A program made the translations under genes and the position numbers. The notes under the pieces are model-generated. The model made no database searches, had not been told where the DNA came from, and saw only the letters and a list, made by a program, of their open reading frames with translations. 10,440 nt of DNA from Bordetella sp. (GTDB taxonomy: Bacteria; Pseudomonadota; Gammaproteobacteria; Burkholderiales; Burkholderiaceae_B): assembly GCA_027450125.1 (NCBI GenBank), contig DAIDKG010000050.1, positions 1-10,440 on the forward strand. The letters run 5' to 3'. Shown one piece after another: positions 1-7,377 of this stretch. The first letter of the stretch is position 1. The number at the start of each line of letters is the position of its first letter.

Positions 1-210
1 CTGGATGTAGGCCAGCAACTGGGCGGGACTGCGGGCCAGCAGGCCGACTTCGTCGGTCGGGCCGGCCGGGAGGACATGGGCAGCCTGCGGCGGCGCCGCA
101 GGCCCGGCCTGGGCGCCCCGGCACGCCAGCGCGCCGCAGGCCAGCAGGCCTGCGGCCCAGGCCCGGCGAAACGGCCGGACCTTGCACCCGGACTGGCCGC
201 GGGCCTTCAA
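1..210 (-). CDS. rseB: RseB/MucB-type periplasmic regulator of sigma-E, N-terminal part only
   Basis: The frame stays open from 210 to the window edge and gives 69-70 residues. It begins with a basic stretch (KVRPFRRAW, about residues 11-18), then a hydrophobic, Ala/Leu-rich core ending in AQA, as in a Sec signal peptide. The mature start (DEVGLLARSPAQLLAYIQ) resembles the opening helix of RseB/MucB proteins, but too little is present for a firm family match. The main support is position: it directly follows rpoE-rseA on the same strand, where rseB normally lies. Family knowledge: RseB is periplasmic, binds the RseA periplasmic domain and shields it from DegS until mislocalised lipopolysaccharide or lipoprotein displaces it. 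The best start is TTG at 210-208, which overlaps the rseA stop as TTGA and has GGGA seven bases upstream. No ATG or GTG fits this frame near the signal peptide. The gene is truncated by the window. Confidence 0.72.
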   Translation of the reverse strand, partial: MKARGQSGCKVRPFRRAWAAGLLACGALACRGAQAGPAAPPQAAHVLPAGPTDEVGLLARSPAQLLAYIQ

Positions 211-752
211 TGGTTCGTCCCGATGTCGAAGGACACCTGGCGCACGGCAGTGTGGCCGGCGAACTGGCGATGTGCGTCGAGGTAGTCGCGCAGGCTGGCC
301 TCGTCCAGCGTGGCCGTGCCGCCCTGGCCCGCCGAGGCCGCATCGGCTACGGCCCGGCTGCCTGCGGCACCGCCGGTCCCCAGATAGGGCTGGACCATCC
401 AGGCCACGGTGGCGACGGCCGCGGCCACGGCCAGGCCGGACAGCGCCAGGCGCAAGCGATGACGCTTGCCGGAGGCGATCGACGGCACTGCAGGGGCCAC
501 GATGGCCGGCTCGGCCTCCAGCGCGCGCAGGACCCGGGCCTGGAGTGCAGCGCCGGCAGGCAGGGCCAGGTCGCCGCTGCGCAACGTGTCCCCGATCAGA
601 TGATACGTATCCCAGGCTTGGCGCCCCTGCGGCGTGGCCAGGATGTCGGGGAGATCGCCCTCGGACTCGCCGTCCACCCAGACCGAGACCTGGACGTAGA
701 GAGCGTCATCGCGGGCATCTTCCGGGATGTGGGGAGAAGCGGCGGGTTGCAT
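207..752 (-). CDS. rseA: RseA/MucA-type anti-sigma-E factor, single-pass inner-membrane protein
   Basis: A 181-residue protein. Residues about 18-62 carry the anti-sigma pattern of the RseA N-terminal domain: the VSVWVDGE segment, then a helix with W47, the DTYHLIGDTLR segment and acidic spacing. One hydrophobic segment at about 101-120 (RLALSGLAVAAAVATVAWMV) follows the basic KRHRLR and implies a cytoplasmic N-terminus and periplasmic C-terminus. There are no cysteines, so it is not a zinc-binding ChrR/RsrA-type factor. The C-terminal tail has LRDYLDAHRQFAG, a motif common near the end of betaproteobacterial RseA proteins. By family knowledge it binds RpoE and is removed stepwise by DegS and RseP. 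An ATG at 752 with AAGGAG six bases upstream sets the start; that SD follows directly on the rpoE TAA stop. Upstream in-frame ATGs would read into rpoE and lack this signal. Ten bases separate it from rpoE, so the two should be co-expressed. Confidence 0.9.
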   Translation of the reverse strand: MQPAASPHIPEDARDDALYVQVSVWVDGESEGDLPDILATPQGRQAWDTYHLIGDTLRSGDLALPAGAALQARVLRALEAEPAIVAPAVPSIASGKRHRLRLALSGLAVAAAVATVAWMVQPYLGTGGAAGSRAVADAASAGQGGTATLDEASLRDYLDAHRQFAGHTAVRQVSFDIGTNH

Positions 753-762
753 GGGGGGCTCC

Positions 763-1362
763 TTACCAGCGACGTTCGGCATCGGTATCCAGGATGGGGC
801 GCAGCCGCTTGGCGATGGCTTCACGCGCGCGAAAAATGCGCGAACGCACTGTACCAATGGGACAGCCCATGGTCTGGGCAATGTCTTCGTAACTCATACC
901 TTCGATTTCACGCAGGACGATGGCATTGCGCAGTTCCTCGGGGAGTTCCTCGATGGCCGCGTTCACTGTTTCGGCGATCTCGCGGCTGGCGACCATGGAT
1001 TCCGGCGTGCTGATATCGCTTAGGCTGTCCGTCTCGTTAAAAGTTTCACCGTCTTCACTTTCGATTGCATTGGGCGCACTGGGGCGCTTGCCGACAGATG
1101 ACAGCCAATTGCGGGCAGTATTGATGGCAATGCGGTACAGCCAGGTATAGAAGGCGCTTTCGCCGCGAAACTGCGGCAACGCCCGGTAGGCCTTGATGAA
1201 AGCCTCCTGGGCGACGTCCTCCAGATCGGCGGGGTCGCGGATCATGCGGGACAGCAGCCGCAGGATCTTGCGCTGGTATTTGATGACCAGCAGGTTGAAC
1301 GCCTGCTTGTCGCCGCGTTGCACGCGTGCGACAAGCTCGGCGTCGGCGTCGCGCTCGCTCAC
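763..1362 (-). CDS. rpoE: RNA polymerase ECF sigma factor RpoE (sigma-E, AlgU/SigE)
   Basis: A 199-residue sigma factor. Region 2 spans about residues 22-92, with DPADLEDVAQEAFIKAYRAL for core binding and promoter melting, then FYTWLYRIAINTARNWL. A linker (about 93-125) follows, and region 4 (about 130-188) has LPEELRNAIVLREIEGMSYE followed by the helix-turn-helix IAQTMGCPIGTVRSRIFRAR. This is the RpoE/AlgU form of group 4 sigma factors, near the usual length of about 190-200. It directs core polymerase to envelope-stress promoters. The start is GTG at 1362, with AAGGGG seven bases upstream and an in-frame TGA immediately before it, so no longer form is possible. The gene follows fabF after 79 bases and is followed by rseA after 10. 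I could not find a sigma-E-type promoter (GAAC and TCTGA boxes) in the gap, so a promoter inside fabF or readthrough from the fab genes is possible. Confidence 0.96.
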   Translation of the reverse strand: MSERDADAELVARVQRGDKQAFNLLVIKYQRKILRLLSRMIRDPADLEDVAQEAFIKAYRALPQFRGESAFYTWLYRIAINTARNWLSSVGKRPSAPNAIESEDGETFNETDSLSDISTPESMVASREIAETVNAAIEELPEELRNAIVLREIEGMSYEDIAQTMGCPIGTVRSRIFRAREAIAKRLRPILDTDAERRW

Positions 1363-1404
1363 TCAGTATCCCCTTGGCCCCGGACGCCATTCCCCATAGA
1401 GGGA

Positions 1405-1427
1405 GCGGGCCCCTGGAAGCGGCCCGC
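1405..1427 (-). other. GC-rich inverted repeat between fabF and rpoE
   Basis: A perfect 7-base stem (GCGGGCC paired with GGCCCGC) with a 9-base loop lies in the 79-base gap between the fabF stop and the rpoE start. No run of T follows it on the transcribed strand, so it is not a typical terminator. It could tune readthrough or RNA stability, or be chance in GC-rich DNA. Confidence 0.3.
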
Positions 1428-1441
1428 CACCGCCAGCCGGC

Positions 1442-2671
1442 TCAGATGCGACGCACGGCCATCGAACCGTTGGTGCCGCCGAAGCCGAAGGAGTTGGACA
1501 AGGCCACGTCTATCTTCATGGGCCGCGCCTGGTTGGCGCAGTAGTCCAGGTCGCATTCCGGGTCCTGGTTGAAGATATTGATGGTGGGCGGCGAGATCTG
1601 GTGATGCACCGCCAAGGTGGTGAACACGGCCTCGATGCCGCCCGCGGCGCCCAGCAGGTGGCCAGTCATGGACTTGGTGGAATTGATCACCAGCTTTCTG
1701 GCGTGATCGCCGAAGGCCAGTTTGAGCGCCTCGGTCTCGTTCTTGTCGCCCAGCGGCGTGGAGGTGCCGTGGGCATTGACGTAGTCGATCTGGTCGAGAT
1801 TGATGCCGCCGTTCCTGAGGGCATTGACGATGCCGCGGCGCGGCCCGTCCTGGTCCGGCGCGGTGATGTGATGCGCGTCGGAGCTCATGCCGTAGCCGGC
1901 GAACTCGCCATAGATGCGCGCGCCGCGCTTCTTGGCGTGCTCGTATTCTTCCAGCACCAGGACGCCCGCGCCCTCGCCCAGCACGAAACCGTCGCGGTCG
2001 CGGTCCCACGGACGCGAAGCCGTGGCGGGATCGTCGTTGCGCGTGGACAGCGCACGCATGGCGGCAAAGCCGCCGATGCCCAGGGGCGACACGGTGGACT
2101 CTGCGCCGCCTGCGATCATCACGTCGGCATCGCCATACTCGATCAGGCGGGCTGCGTCGCCGATGCTGTGCAGGCCCGTCGTGCAGGCCGACACCACGGC
2201 ATAGCTCGGTCCCTTCAGCCCAAACAAGATGGACAGGTGGCCGGAGATCAGGTTGATCAGCGAACCCGGCACGAAGAAGGGCGAAATGCGGCGCGGCCCC
2301 TTGGCCAGCATCTCGGCGTTGGTTTCCTCGATGCGCGGCAGGCCGCCGATGCCCGAACCCACGATCACGCCGATGCGCTCGGCATTGGCCTCGGTGACCT
2401 CCAGGCCGCTGTCGCGCCATGCCTGCACGCCCGCGGCCAGGCCGTAATGGATGAACGTATCCATCTGGCGAGCATCCTTGGCCGATATGTAATGCGTAAC
2501 GTCGAAGCCTTTGACCTCGCCGGCGATGTGCGCCGTCAGCGCCGAAGGATCGAAGCGCGTAATGCGGGTAATGCCTGAACGTCCGTTGACGATATTGTCC
2601 CAGGCGGTGGCAATATCGTTACCCACGGGAGAAACGATACCCAGCCCGGTGATGACGACGCGTCGCTTCAC
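1442..2671 (-). CDS. fabF: beta-ketoacyl-ACP synthase II (KAS II)
   Basis: FabF condenses malonyl-ACP with a growing acyl-ACP in the cytoplasm, releasing CO2 and lengthening the chain by two carbons. In E. coli it also makes cis-vaccenate. The 409 residues match the usual length (about 410-415). The thiolase-fold catalytic set is visible: C163 in the SACTTG motif, H301 in NAHGTSTPLGD, K333 in STKSMTGH and H338 at the end of that motif. The glycine-rich C-terminal loop SFGFGGTN lies at about 394-401. The start is GTG at 2671 with TAGGAG six bases upstream, giving MKRRVVITGLG, the normal KAS II opening. It lies 179 bases after acpP on the same strand, an arrangement conserved in many proteobacteria, and 79 bases before rpoE. 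A strong hairpin separates it from acpP, so its expression may be lower than that of acpP. Confidence 0.97.
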   Translation of the reverse strand: MKRRVVITGLGIVSPVGNDIATAWDNIVNGRSGITRITRFDPSALTAHIAGEVKGFDVTHYISAKDARQMDTFIHYGLAAGVQAWRDSGLEVTEANAERIGVIVGSGIGGLPRIEETNAEMLAKGPRRISPFFVPGSLINLISGHLSILFGLKGPSYAVVSACTTGLHSIGDAARLIEYGDADVMIAGGAESTVSPLGIGGFAAMRALSTRNDDPATASRPWDRDRDGFVLGEGAGVLVLEEYEHAKKRGARIYGEFAGYGMSSDAHHITAPDQDGPRRGIVNALRNGGINLDQIDYVNAHGTSTPLGDKNETEALKLAFGDHARKLVINSTKSMTGHLLGAAGGIEAVFTTLAVHHQISPPTINIFNQDPECDLDYCANQARPMKIDVALSNSFGFGGTNGSMAVRRI

Positions 2672-2800
2672 GGATGACTCCTAAAACAAAACGAAGGCGG
2701 TTCGCGGACCCTGCCCGACGGATGGCCGCGCAGCAGGCCAGTAGACCTTTGCATGGCACCAGGCCCGCCCGGCAGACTCGTGAAACCGCCCCGCACCCGC

Positions 2801-2825
2801 CGCGTCCGGAGTGGCTCCGGACGCG
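2801..2825 (-). terminator. Strong hairpin after acpP, probable partial terminator or RNA-processing stem
   Basis: A perfect 10-base inverted repeat (CGCGTCCGGA and TCCGGACGCG) encloses a 5-base loop, 25 bases past the acpP stop. On the transcribed (minus) strand the following bases are G-rich and only a short TTT occurs further on, so it lacks a proper U-tract. It would suit partial termination or 3'-end stabilisation of a short acpP transcript, with some readthrough into fabF. Formation of the stem is near certain; its function is inferred. Confidence 0.65.
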
Positions 2826-2850
2826 CGGCATGATGGATGACTCGACAGAC

Positions 2851-3090
2851 TTACTGCTTGCTGTGCGAGTTGATGTAGTCGATGGCCTGTTGCACAGTCG
2901 TGATCTTCTCGGCCTCTTCGTCAGGGATCTCGGTTTCGAACTCGTCTTCGAGCGCCATGACCAGTTCGACCATGTCGAGCGAATCGGCACCGAGGTCGTC
3001 AAGGAAGGAGGACTCGTTCTTGATCTCGGCTTCGTTGACGCCCAGTTGTTCAGCGACGATCTTCTTGACGCGCTGTTCGATGCTTTCCAT
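2851..3090 (-). CDS. acpP: acyl carrier protein AcpP
   Basis: A 79-residue, strongly acidic four-helix protein that carries acyl chains as thioesters on 4'-phosphopantetheine. The attachment serine is S37 in the GADSLDMVE motif. Helix 2 ([16 protein letters not shown]), which docks partner enzymes, and the [10 protein letters not shown] segment are intact. The length is standard (77-79). The start is ATG at 3090 with GGAG six bases upstream and the conserved opening [12 protein letters not shown]. The same frame continues 20 residues upstream to another possible start, but that extension overlaps the promoter and is not ACP-like. It sits between fabG and fabF, with gaps of 176 and 179 bases. 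The upstream gap holds a TATAAT site and the downstream gap a strong hairpin, fitting an abundant short transcript in addition to the operon message. Confidence 0.97.
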   Translation of the reverse strand: MESIEQRVKKIVAEQLGVNEAEIKNESSFLDDLGADSLDMVELVMALEDEFETEIPDEEAEKITTVQQAIDYINSHSKQ

Positions 3091-3123
3091 GCAGATCTCC
3101 AGTAACGGGAAAAAACCCCGCGA

Positions 3124-3152
3124 ATTATAGCCAAGCGCGGAATAAATCACAC
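3124..3152 (-). promoter_or_regulatory. Probable sigma-70 promoter of acpP
   Basis: A perfect TATAAT at 3129-3124 (minus strand) lies 17 bases after a weak -35 match, GTGTGA at 3152-3147. Transcription would start near 3117, leaving a leader of roughly 27 bases before the acpP ATG. The -10 box is exact but the -35 matches only three of six positions, so other factors may be needed. Position and spacing support it. Confidence 0.6.
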
Positions 3153-3223
3153 TGGCTCGGTTGATGCCCCCCGCGCGCCTGGCCTGAAGGCCGCCCGATG
3201 TCGGGGCGTGGCTGCGGGATCAG

Positions 3224-3247
3224 GACGAAACGCCGCCAAATTTCGTC
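3224..3247 (-). other. Hairpin downstream of fabG
   Basis: A perfect 7-base stem (GACGAAA with TTTCGTC) encloses a 10-base loop, starting 19 bases past the fabG stop on the transcribed strand. There is no T-run behind it. It could weakly terminate or stabilise the fabG end, separating it from the acpP promoter. A second, overlapping pairing (GCCGAAA with TTTGGC, one bulge) could compete with it. Confidence 0.4.
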
Positions 3248-3266
3248 TTTCGGCGACGTTTCAACG

Positions 3267-4010
3267 TTATTGCATATACATTCCGCCGTTAACGTGCAGC
3301 GTCGTGCCCGTGATGTATCCGGCGTGCGGACTGGCCAGGAAAGCCACCGCATGAGCGATGTCTTCCGGCTGGCCCAGATGGCCCAGCGGAATTTGCTGGA
3401 TCAGCGCGGCGGTCTGTGCTTCACCCAGCACGCGCGTCATGTCGGTATCGATGAAACCCGGCGCCACGCAGTTGACGGTGATGGACCGGCTGCCCAGCTC
3501 GCGCGCCAGCGCGCGCGCCATGCCGGCCACGCCTGCCTTGGCGGCGGCATAGTTGGCCTGGCCTGCGTTGCCGCTGGCACCGACCACCGAGGTCACGTTG
3601 ATGATGCGGCCCCAGCGGGCCTTCATCATGGGGCGCATCGCCGCGCGAGAGAGGCGAAACAGCGCCGACAGGTTGGTGTCGATCACCGCACACCAGTCGT
3701 CGTCCTTCATGCGCATGGCCAGGCCGTCGCGGGTAATGCCGGCGTTGTTGACCAGAATGCTCGGGCCGCCCTGCTTGGCCAGTTCGTCGATCAAGGCATC
3801 GCAGGCCGCCGCATCGGTCACGTTCAGGACCACGCCGCGCCCGCCCATGGGGGCCAGCGCATCCTGCACCGATTTTGCGCCCGATTCCGACGTCGCCGTG
3901 CCGACCACGGTGGCGCCGCGGCGGGCCAGTTCCAGGGCAATGGCGCGGCCGATGCCGCGCGTGGCGCCGGTAACCAGCGCGATCTTGCCTTGCAGTTCGG
4001 GAGTGCTCAT
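3267..4010 (-). CDS. fabG: 3-oxoacyl-ACP reductase FabG
   Basis: FabG reduces beta-ketoacyl-ACP to (R)-3-hydroxyacyl-ACP with NADPH, the first reduction of each elongation round. It is a 247-residue short-chain dehydrogenase of normal length. The Rossmann glycine motif TGATRGIG is at residues 14-21 and NNAG at 88-91. The catalytic tetrad is N113, S141, Y154 and K158 (the YAAAK motif). The C-terminus ends LHVNGGMYMQ, the typical FabG end. The ATG at 4010 has TAAGGA seven or eight bases upstream, and that TAA is also the stop of fabD. Only 9 bases separate the two genes, implying one transcript and possibly coupled translation. SDR proteins are numerous, but the position between fabD and acpP and the FabG-type C-terminus make this call firm. 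Confidence 0.97.
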   Translation of the reverse strand: MSTPELQGKIALVTGATRGIGRAIALELARRGATVVGTATSESGAKSVQDALAPMGGRGVVLNVTDAAACDALIDELAKQGGPSILVNNAGITRDGLAMRMKDDDWCAVIDTNLSALFRLSRAAMRPMMKARWGRIINVTSVVGASGNAGQANYAAAKAGVAGMARALARELGSRSITVNCVAPGFIDTDMTRVLGEAQTAALIQQIPLGHLGQPEDIAHAVAFLASPHAGYITGTTLHVNGGMYMQ

Positions 4011-4019
4011 TGGGTGTCC

Positions 4020-4964
4020 TTAGCTTTGCAGAGTGGCCAGCGCGGCTTCCAGAGAGGCAGGGTCGGCGATGGACAACCCTGTCAGGTCGCTGTCGATGCG
4101 CTTGACCAGGCCGGTCAGCACCTTGCCGGGTCCGCACTCGACCACGTGGGTGACACCCAGCGCCTTCATGGCCTGGATGGTCTCGACCCAGCGCACGGGA
4201 TGCCAGGCCTGGCGCACCAGCGCGTCGCGGATGGCGGCCGGGTCGCTGGCCTGGGCCACGTCGACGTTGTTGATGACCGGAATGGACGGCTCGGACACTT
4301 CGATCCTGCCCAGCGCGCCGGCCAGCACGTCGGCGGCAGGCGTGAGCAGGCTGGAGTGGAACGGCGCCGACACGGGCAGCGGCAGGGCGCGCTTGGCACC
4401 CGCAGCCTTGGCGGCTTCGCAGGCCCGCTCGACGGCCGCCTTGTGGCCTGCGATGACCACCTGGGCCGGCGCGTTGAAATTGACGGCTTCGACCACGTCG
4501 CCGGGTTGACCATTCGCAACGGCCTGGGCGCACGCGGCACGCACCGCGTCGTCATCCAGGCCCAGCACGGCCGCCATGCCGCCCGTGCCCACCGGCACGG
4601 CGCTCTGCATGGCATCGGCGCGCACGCGCACCAGGCGCACGGCATCCTCCAGCGTCATGGCCCCCGCAGCAGCCAGGGCCGTGTACTCGCCCAGACTGTG
4701 GCCGGCCACGACGTCGGGCTTGCGGCCGCCAGCGGCCGTCCAGGCAGCGTAGCAGGCATAGGCGGCCGCCAGCATGACGGGCTGCGTATTGGTGGTGAGA
4801 TTGAGCTGATCGGCGGGCCCCCGAGCGATCAGCTCACCCAGGTCCTGCCCCAGGGCCGCGCCGGCGCGGGCCAGCACGTCGGCCACGGCGGCATTGCCGG
4901 CCCAGGCATCGAGCATGCCGACCGACTGCGAGCCCTGGCCAGGAAAGACAAACGCGATTTTCAT
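4020..4964 (-). CDS. fabD: malonyl-CoA:ACP transacylase FabD
   Basis: FabD moves malonyl from CoA to AcpP, supplying the extender unit for FabH and FabF. The 314 residues fit the family (about 305-315). The opening FPGQGSQ forms the oxyanion loop at about residues 7-13. The nucleophile S90 lies in GHSLGEY (88-94), R115 in LVRVRADAMQ should bind the malonyl carboxylate, and H203 in SAPFHSSLL completes the dyad. The ATG at 4964 has GAGG seven bases upstream. It follows fabH by 43 bases; that gap is locally AT-rich on the transcribed strand (ATAAATAAAAG), which may help ribosome access or hide a weak promoter. The gene ends 9 bases before fabG. Confidence 0.97.
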   Translation of the reverse strand: MKIAFVFPGQGSQSVGMLDAWAGNAAVADVLARAGAALGQDLGELIARGPADQLNLTTNTQPVMLAAAYACYAAWTAAGGRKPDVVAGHSLGEYTALAAAGAMTLEDAVRLVRVRADAMQSAVPVGTGGMAAVLGLDDDAVRAACAQAVANGQPGDVVEAVNFNAPAQVVIAGHKAAVERACEAAKAAGAKRALPLPVSAPFHSSLLTPAADVLAGALGRIEVSEPSIPVINNVDVAQASDPAAIRDALVRQAWHPVRWVETIQAMKALGVTHVVECGPGKVLTGLVKRIDSDLTGLSIADPASLEAALATLQS

Positions 4965-5007
4965 GAGTGTGCCTCGTCTCGTTTTGCTTTTATTTATGCG
5001 TGCCGGC

Positions 5008-5997
5008 CTACATGCGGACCAGCACGGAGCCCCAGGTGAAACCGCCGCCCACCCCCTGCATCAGCACGGTGTGGCCAGTCTGGATGCGGCCGTCGCGGCG
5101 CGCGGCGTCCAGCGCCAGCGGCACGCTGGCGGCCGAGGTGTTGGCGTGCCGGTCGACCGTGACCACCACGCGCTCGCCGGGCATGCCGAGCTTGCGGCCC
5201 AGGAAATTGATGATGCGCACATTGGCCTGGTGCGGCACCAGCCAGTCCAGGTCCGAGACCTGCAACCCCGCTTCGTCGCACACGGCGCGCGCCGATCGCT
5301 CCAGCACCGTGACGGCCTGCTTGAACACGGCCTGGCCGTCCATGCGCAGGAACGGATCGCCCGTCACCTCGCCATAGGCCACGTTGCCCGATGCATTCAG
5401 GATCTTGGCCAGGCTGCCGTCGGCGTGCAGCTGAGCGGCCATGATGCCGGGCTCCTGGGCAGCCTTGAGCACCACCGCGCCGGCGCCGTCGCCGAACAGC
5501 ACACAGGTCTTGCGGTCGTTCCAGTCGAGGATGCGCGAAAAGACTTCGGCGCCTATTACCAGCGCGCAGCGCGCGCGGCCGGCGCGAATAAAGCTGTCCG
5601 CAATGGTGAGCGCGTAGACGAAGCCGCTGCAGACGGCCTGCACGTCGAACGCCGCGCCGCCGGATATGCCCAGGTTGGCCTGCACCAGGCAAGCCGTGCT
5701 GGGAAATACGTAATCGGGCGTGGACGTCGCAAGAATGACCAGATCGACATCGCTGGCTTGCATGCCCGCGTCCTGCAGAGCCAGCCGCGCAGCCTCGGTG
5801 GCCAGTTGGCTGGTCGTCACGCCGCGCTCGGCCAGGTGCCGCTGGCGGATGCCGGTGCGCTCGACGATCCATTCGTCGGAGGTCTCGATGCCGCGCGAGG
5901 CCAGATCCGCGGCCAGGGCGTCATTGGATACGACGCGCCCGGGCAGGAAGCCGCCCGTGCCCGCGATCGCGGAATAAGTCATGGGAGTATTGATCAT
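5008..5997 (-). CDS. fabH: beta-ketoacyl-ACP synthase III (KAS III), chain initiation
   Basis: FabH starts each fatty acid by condensing acetyl-CoA with malonyl-ACP. In E. coli it is a main target of end-product feedback. The 329 residues have the KAS III catalytic triad: C123 in [10 protein letters not shown]256 in [10 protein letters not shown] and N286 in RHANTSAAS. The C-terminus shows [13 protein letters not shown], the usual end. The chosen ATG at 5997 overlaps the plsX stop by four bases (ATGA), which suggests translational coupling; AGGGAA lies a short distance upstream. A second in-frame ATG at 5982 (MTYSAIAG) would give 324 residues and a more standard N-terminus but has no SD, so the exact start is uncertain by five residues. 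It sits between plsX and fabD as in E. coli. Confidence 0.96.
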   Translation of the reverse strand: MINTPMTYSAIAGTGGFLPGRVVSNDALAADLASRGIETSDEWIVERTGIRQRHLAERGVTTSQLATEAARLALQDAGMQASDVDLVILATSTPDYVFPSTACLVQANLGISGGAAFDVQAVCSGFVYALTIADSFIRAGRARCALVIGAEVFSRILDWNDRKTCVLFGDGAGAVVLKAAQEPGIMAAQLHADGSLAKILNASGNVAYGEVTGDPFLRMDGQAVFKQAVTVLERSARAVCDEAGLQVSDLDWLVPHQANVRIINFLGRKLGMPGERVVVTVDRHANTSAASVPLALDAARRDGRIQTGHTVLMQGVGGGFTWGSVLVRM

Positions 5998-7052
5998 GCC
6001 TGGTTCCCTGCCTCGCCGGGCGAGGTCTCGCCGCAGGCCTGGTGGCGTTTGGTTATCTGCGCCACGGCTGCCGCCGTGCGCTCCAGGAGTTTACTGACCA
6101 CGGCCTCGCGCGCGCGTTGCAGGGCGAAGCCGTAGGCGTATATGTCGGCCGAACCGTGGCTCTTGATGACCACGCCGCGCAAGCCCAGCAGGGCCGCGCC
6201 GTTGTAGCGCCGGTTGTCCACCCGCTTGCGCAGGCGTCCGATCACCGGCAGGGAAAATGCCCCGGCCAGCAAGGTCAGCCAATTGCGCTTGAACTCCTCG
6301 CGGATCACGCCCGAGAGCATTCTGGCCAGCCCTTCGATGGATTTCAGGACCACGTTGCCCACGAAGCCGTCGCATACGACCACGTCGACGGTGCCCTTGA
6401 AGATGTCGTTGCCTTCGACGTTGCCGTAGAAGTTGAGCTGGCTGGCGCGCAGCAATTCGGCAGCTTCCTTGACGACCTCGTTGCCCTTGATGACCTCTTC
6501 GCCGATGTTGAGCAGGCCCACGCTGGGCGACTCGCGATGATCCACAGCCTGTGCCAGGGCTGAGCCCATGATGGCGAACTGCAGCAGATGCTCGGCCGAA
6601 CAATCGACATTGGCGCCCAGGTCGAGCACCGTGGTGGCGCTCCCCTTCTGATTGGGCAGCGACGTGGCGATGGCCGGACGGTCGATGCCGTCCAGGGTCT
6701 TGAGCACATAGCGCGAAATGGCCATCCATGCGCCGGTATTGCCGGCCGAGACGCAAGCGTCGGCCCGGCCGTCCTTGACGGCCTGGGCAGCCAGGCGCAT
6801 GGAAGAATCTTTCTTGCGGCGCAGCGCAACCTCGACCGGATCGTCCATGGCGACGACCTCGGAGGCAGGCACGATCTCGATGCGGTCGAGCGGCACGCTG
6901 CGCTGCCCGGCCAGGGCAGCCTCGATCTGGTCGGCCAGGCCGACCAGCAACAGCCGGGTATCCGGAAACTGACGGGCGAACTCGACCGCAGCCGGGATGG
7001 TTACAGGCAGCCCGACGTCGCCGCCCATGCAATCGATGGCGATGCGTATCAC
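5994..7052 (-). CDS. plsX: phosphate acyltransferase PlsX
   Basis: PlsX converts acyl-ACP and phosphate to acyl-phosphate, the donor used by PlsY for lysophosphatidate, so it links fatty-acid synthesis to phospholipid synthesis. It is a peripheral membrane enzyme. The 352 residues show the family signatures in order: IAIDCMGGD (5-12), DSSMR (82-86), SAGNTGA (102-108), LDLGAN (143-148), NIGEE (183-187), YGNVEGNDI (209-217), DGFVGN (228-233) and [12 protein letters not shown] (290-301). The start is GTG at 7052; only a weak SD precedes it (TCAAG about seven bases upstream), unlike the strong sites of rpmF and fabF, so it may be made in small amounts. It lies 72 bases after rpmF and overlaps fabH by four bases. 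Confidence 0.96.
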   Translation of the reverse strand: MIRIAIDCMGGDVGLPVTIPAAVEFARQFPDTRLLLVGLADQIEAALAGQRSVPLDRIEIVPASEVVAMDDPVEVALRRKKDSSMRLAAQAVKDGRADACVSAGNTGAWMAISRYVLKTLDGIDRPAIATSLPNQKGSATTVLDLGANVDCSAEHLLQFAIMGSALAQAVDHRESPSVGLLNIGEEVIKGNEVVKEAAELLRASQLNFYGNVEGNDIFKGTVDVVVCDGFVGNVVLKSIEGLARMLSGVIREEFKRNWLTLLAGAFSLPVIGRLRKRVDNRRYNGAALLGLRGVVIKSHGSADIYAYGFALQRAREAVVSKLLERTAAAVAQITKRHQACGETSPGEAGNQA

Positions 7053-7124
7053 GGAAAACTTGAATCAGTTCGGCCGAATGTACGCATGAACATTACGCAC
7101 GGAGCCGCAAATGTGGGCGACGAT

Positions 7125-7307
7125 TTATTCGTCGGCCTTGGTCTTCAGAACCTTGCGACCACGGTAGAAACCGTTGGGGCTGATGTGGTGGCGCAGATGC
7201 GCTTCGCCGGTCGTGGGCTCGATCGCGCTGGGCGGGTTGACCAGGAAATCGTGCGAGCGATGCATGCCGCGCTTGGACGGGGACTTCTTGTTTTGCTGAA
7301 CAGCCAT
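7125..7307 (-). CDS. rpmF: 50S ribosomal protein L32
   Basis: A 60-residue basic protein with the L32 pattern: [20 protein letters not shown] at the N-terminus, then [15 protein letters not shown] near the end. It has no cysteines, so it is the zinc-free form. The ATG at 7307 has AAGGAG five bases upstream, the strongest SD type in the window, as expected for a ribosomal protein. Its place between yceD and plsX is the same as in E. coli. The gap of 70 bases from yceD contains a TACAAT box that may give it extra transcription. Confidence 0.97.
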   Translation of the reverse strand: MAVQQNKKSPSKRGMHRSHDFLVNPPSAIEPTTGEAHLRHHISPNGFYRGRKVLKTKADE

Positions 7308-7330
7308 GATGACTCCTTGAAACGGGCCGC

Positions 7331-7359
7331 ATTGTACGCGAAGCGGCGCGTGAAAAACA
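7331..7359 (-). promoter_or_regulatory. Possible promoter for rpmF-plsX
   Basis: TACAAT (5 of 6 to the -10 consensus) lies at 7336-7331 on the minus strand, 24 bases upstream of the rpmF start codon. The hexamer 17 bases before it (TGTTTT at 7359-7354) is a poor -35. It is suggestive mainly because of its position in the yceD-rpmF gap. Confidence 0.33.
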
Positions 7360-7377
7360 CCTGTGTACGTTTACAAC

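Noticed and set aside
1359..2420. A 353-residue minus-strand frame overlapping fabF
   Set aside because: It is the shifted frame of fabF, rich in Arg and Gly, with no domain. The FabF frame has all active-site residues.
1601..2578. A 325-residue plus-strand open frame within fabF
   Set aside because: It is antisense to fabF, has no SD and no recognisable domain, and has the same composition as other antisense shadows.
3421..4533. A 370-residue minus-strand frame over fabD and fabG
   Set aside because: It is an out-of-frame reading of the two genes, Arg/Gly-rich, with no motifs. It is not evidence of a FabD-FabG fusion.
3198..5039. A 613-residue plus-strand open frame across fabG and fabD
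   Set aside because: It is antisense to two genes with complete catalytic motifs and its translation is low-complexity, rich in Gly, His, Arg and Ala. Long antisense frames are common in GC-rich genomes.
5041..5872. Alternative frames over fabH that could suggest a frameshift
   Set aside because: The FabH frame is uninterrupted from start to stop with its Cys-His-Asn triad, so no frameshift is needed.
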